Of a stretch of DNA of 14,583 nucleotides, positions 13,526-14,583 are shown piece after piece; the stretch's first letter is position 1, and each line of letters opens with the position of its first letter. Source of the stretch: JALZOC01 sp031361295 (lineage in GTDB: Bacteria > Acidobacteriota > Vicinamibacteria > Vicinamibacterales > 2-12-FULL-66-21); assembly GCA_031361295.1 (NCBI GenBank), contig JANMCN010000206.1, positions 1 through 14,583 of the forward strand. The letters are read 5' to 3'. The notes beneath the pieces were generated by a model. The model had not been told where the DNA came from. It did no database searches and saw nothing but the letters and a program-made list of their open reading frames with translations. The position numbers and the translations under genes were made by a program.

Positions 13526-14293
13526 ATGCGCATCCCGTTCATCGCCGCCAACTGGAAGATGTTCAAGAGCGTCCAGGAGTCTGTGGTCTTCGCCAAGGAG
13601 TTCCGCAACCTGGTCAAGGACATGGCGGACGTGGAGGTGGTGATCGCGCCGCCGGCGACCGCGCTCCATGCCGTCGCCGAGGCGGTGCGGAACTCGCCGA
13701 TCGGGGTCGCGGGGCAGAATCTCCACTGGGAGCGTGAGGGGGCGTTCACCGGCGAAGTCAGCGCGGGGATGCTGAAGGAGGCGGGCGCCGAGTACGTGAT
13801 CATCGGGCACTCGGAGCGGCGGCGCCTGTTCCACGAAACGGACGAGACCGTGAACCGCAAGCTCGTCGCCGCCCTCGCGTCGCAGCTCACGGCGATTGTG
13901 TGCATCGGGGAGACGCTCGAGGAGCGCGAGCGGAACGAGACGCTCGCGGTGCTCGACCGTCAAATCAAGGCGGGGCTCGACGGCCTGACGGGCGAGCAGG
14001 TCGCGGCGCTCGTCCTCGCGTACGAGCCGGTCTGGGCGATCGGCACCGGCCGCAACGCCACACCCCAGCAGGCAGGCGAGGCCCACGCGCACATCCGGTC
14101 GCGCGTCCGGCAATGGTTTGGCGCGCCGGCGGCGGACCATTGCCACGTCATCTACGGCGGGAGCGTGAAGCCGGACAACATCCATGAGCTCGTGCTGCTG
14201 CCGGACGTGGACGGGGCCCTGGTCGGCGGCGCCAGCCTCGACGTCAGGGCGTTCTTCGACATAGTGGCGCGGAGCCGGCAGAGCGCGGTATAA
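13526..14293 (+). CDS. tpiA: Triosephosphate isomerase
   Basis: This 255-residue TIM barrel has all catalytic residues: N9 and K11 in AANWKM, H95 in IIGHSERR, E167 in AYEPVWAIGTG, and the phosphate-gripping GGSVKPDN near the C-terminus. It interconverts dihydroxyacetone phosphate and glyceraldehyde 3-phosphate in the cytoplasm. The ATG at 13526 is preceded by AGAAGGAG (13514-13521) four bases away. The upstream open frame only reads the repeat array and is not part of the protein. The gene is separated from pgk by the 202-bp array, unlike the 3-base gap between gap and pgk. Its stop TAA lies within a TATAAT that may serve secG. Confidence 0.98.
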   Translation: MRIPFIAANWKMFKSVQESVVFAKEFRNLVKDMADVEVVIAPPATALHAVAEAVRNSPIGVAGQNLHWEREGAFTGEVSAGMLKEAGAEYVIIGHSERRRLFHETDETVNRKLVAALASQLTAIVCIGETLEERERNETLAVLDRQIKAGLDGLTGEQVAALVLAYEPVWAIGTGRNATPQQAGEAHAHIRSRVRQWFGAPAADHCHVIYGGSVKPDNIHELVLLPDVDGALVGGASLDVRAFFDIVARSRQSAV

Positions 14294-14294
14294 T
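14289..14294 (+). promoter_or_regulatory. Perfect -10 box just before secG (leaderless candidate)
   Basis: TATAAT overlaps the tpiA stop codon and ends 8 bases before the secG ATG at 14303, so transcription would begin at or within about two bases of the start codon. No Shine-Dalgarno precedes secG, which fits a leaderless mRNA. No -35 match stands at 16-18 bases, so promoter strength is uncertain. Confidence 0.45.
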
Positions 14295-14302
14295 CGCGCG
14301 TT

Positions 14303-14583
14303 ATGCTCTACTATCTGTTCGCGGTCGTCTACGTCCTGTCGTGCTTCCTCCTGCTCCTGGTCGTCCTGCTGCAGCAGGGCAAGGGGGGGGACATGGCGAG
14401 CGCGTTCGGCGGAGGCGGCAGTCAGACGGCATTCGGCGCGCGCGCGGGCGCGACGGTCCTGACCAAGGCGACGGCGGTGCTCGGCGTGCTGTTCATGCTG
14501 GGCGCGATCGGCCTCGGGATCATGGGACAGCGCGGGCCCGGATCGTTGATGCGCGGCCTGGGCGGCCCGGCACCCGCGCCCGC
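14303..14583 (+). CDS. secG: Preprotein translocase subunit SecG, 3' end beyond the window
   Basis: The frame opens at ATG 14303 and is still open at the window end (93 residues seen). It has two hydrophobic helices at about 3-23 and 54-74 joined by the SecG signature loop LLQQGKGGDMASAFGGGGSQTAFG (22-45), followed by TVLTKAT. This is the usual SecG layout, and the Gly/Pro/Ala-rich tail after residue 74 is common. SecG is the small accessory membrane subunit of SecYEG that aids SecA-driven protein export. It follows tpiA after 9 bases, an arrangement seen in many bacteria. No ribosome binding site is visible before the ATG; see the overlapping TATAAT. Confidence 0.95.
   Translation, partial: MLYYLFAVVYVLSCFLLLLVVLLQQGKGGDMASAFGGGGSQTAFGARAGATVLTKATAVLGVLFMLGAIGLGIMGQRGPGSLMRGLGGPAPAP

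Overview
The window is GC-rich chromosomal DNA from a Gram-negative bacterium that makes a Kdo/heptose lipopolysaccharide. Codon bias, the gene order and the flavour of the proteins suggest Acidobacteriota, perhaps the Vicinamibacteria. That assignment is inference from memory; no rRNA or marker comparison was possible.

Layout. (1) Positions 1-612 (+) hold the 3' part of a class I SAM methyltransferase. (2) Positions 599-931 (-) hold a possible small Cys/His protein whose tail runs through a GC-rich palindromic repeat (731-760). (3) Positions 1236-2183 (-) encode a cysteine-synthase-family PLP enzyme of a variant clade. (4) Positions 2619-2889 (-) form a tRNA-Val(TAC) - tRNA-Asp(GTC) pair with CCA encoded, a good sigma70-type promoter at 2931-2959, and hairpins that start in the CCA end of each tRNA. 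(5) Positions 2981-11025 (-) are a tightly packed nine-gene lipopolysaccharide operon: waaA, lpxK, lpxL, waaF, gmhB, rfaE1, rfaE2, a waaC-like heptosyltransferase and an ICMT/PEMT-type membrane methyltransferase. (6) From 11121 onward (+), divergent from the LPS operon, lie gap - pgk - tpiA - secG, with secG cut by the window end.

How the genes work together. RfaE1 (kinase), GmhB (phosphatase) and RfaE2 (adenylyltransferase) are three consecutive-pathway enzymes that make ADP-heptose. WaaC-like and WaaF transfer heptose to the inner core. LpxK phosphorylates lipid A, WaaA adds Kdo, and LpxL adds a secondary acyl chain. The last operon gene, a small membrane methyltransferase, has no textbook role in LPS synthesis. 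The other arm is lower glycolysis followed by a Sec translocon subunit, an order seen in many bacteria.

The most unusual structure is a 202-bp array of 7-bp units (13311-13512) exactly between the pgk stop codon and the tpiA ribosome binding site. Units of the CGTGCAA type fill the left half and the reverse complement (TTGCACG type) fills the right half. The operon mRNA could therefore fold into a very long hairpin there. Also of note are a perfect 12-bp palindrome in the divergent waaA/gap promoter region, a TATAAT placed for a leaderless secG transcript, and tRNA trailer hairpins that pair with the CCA ends.
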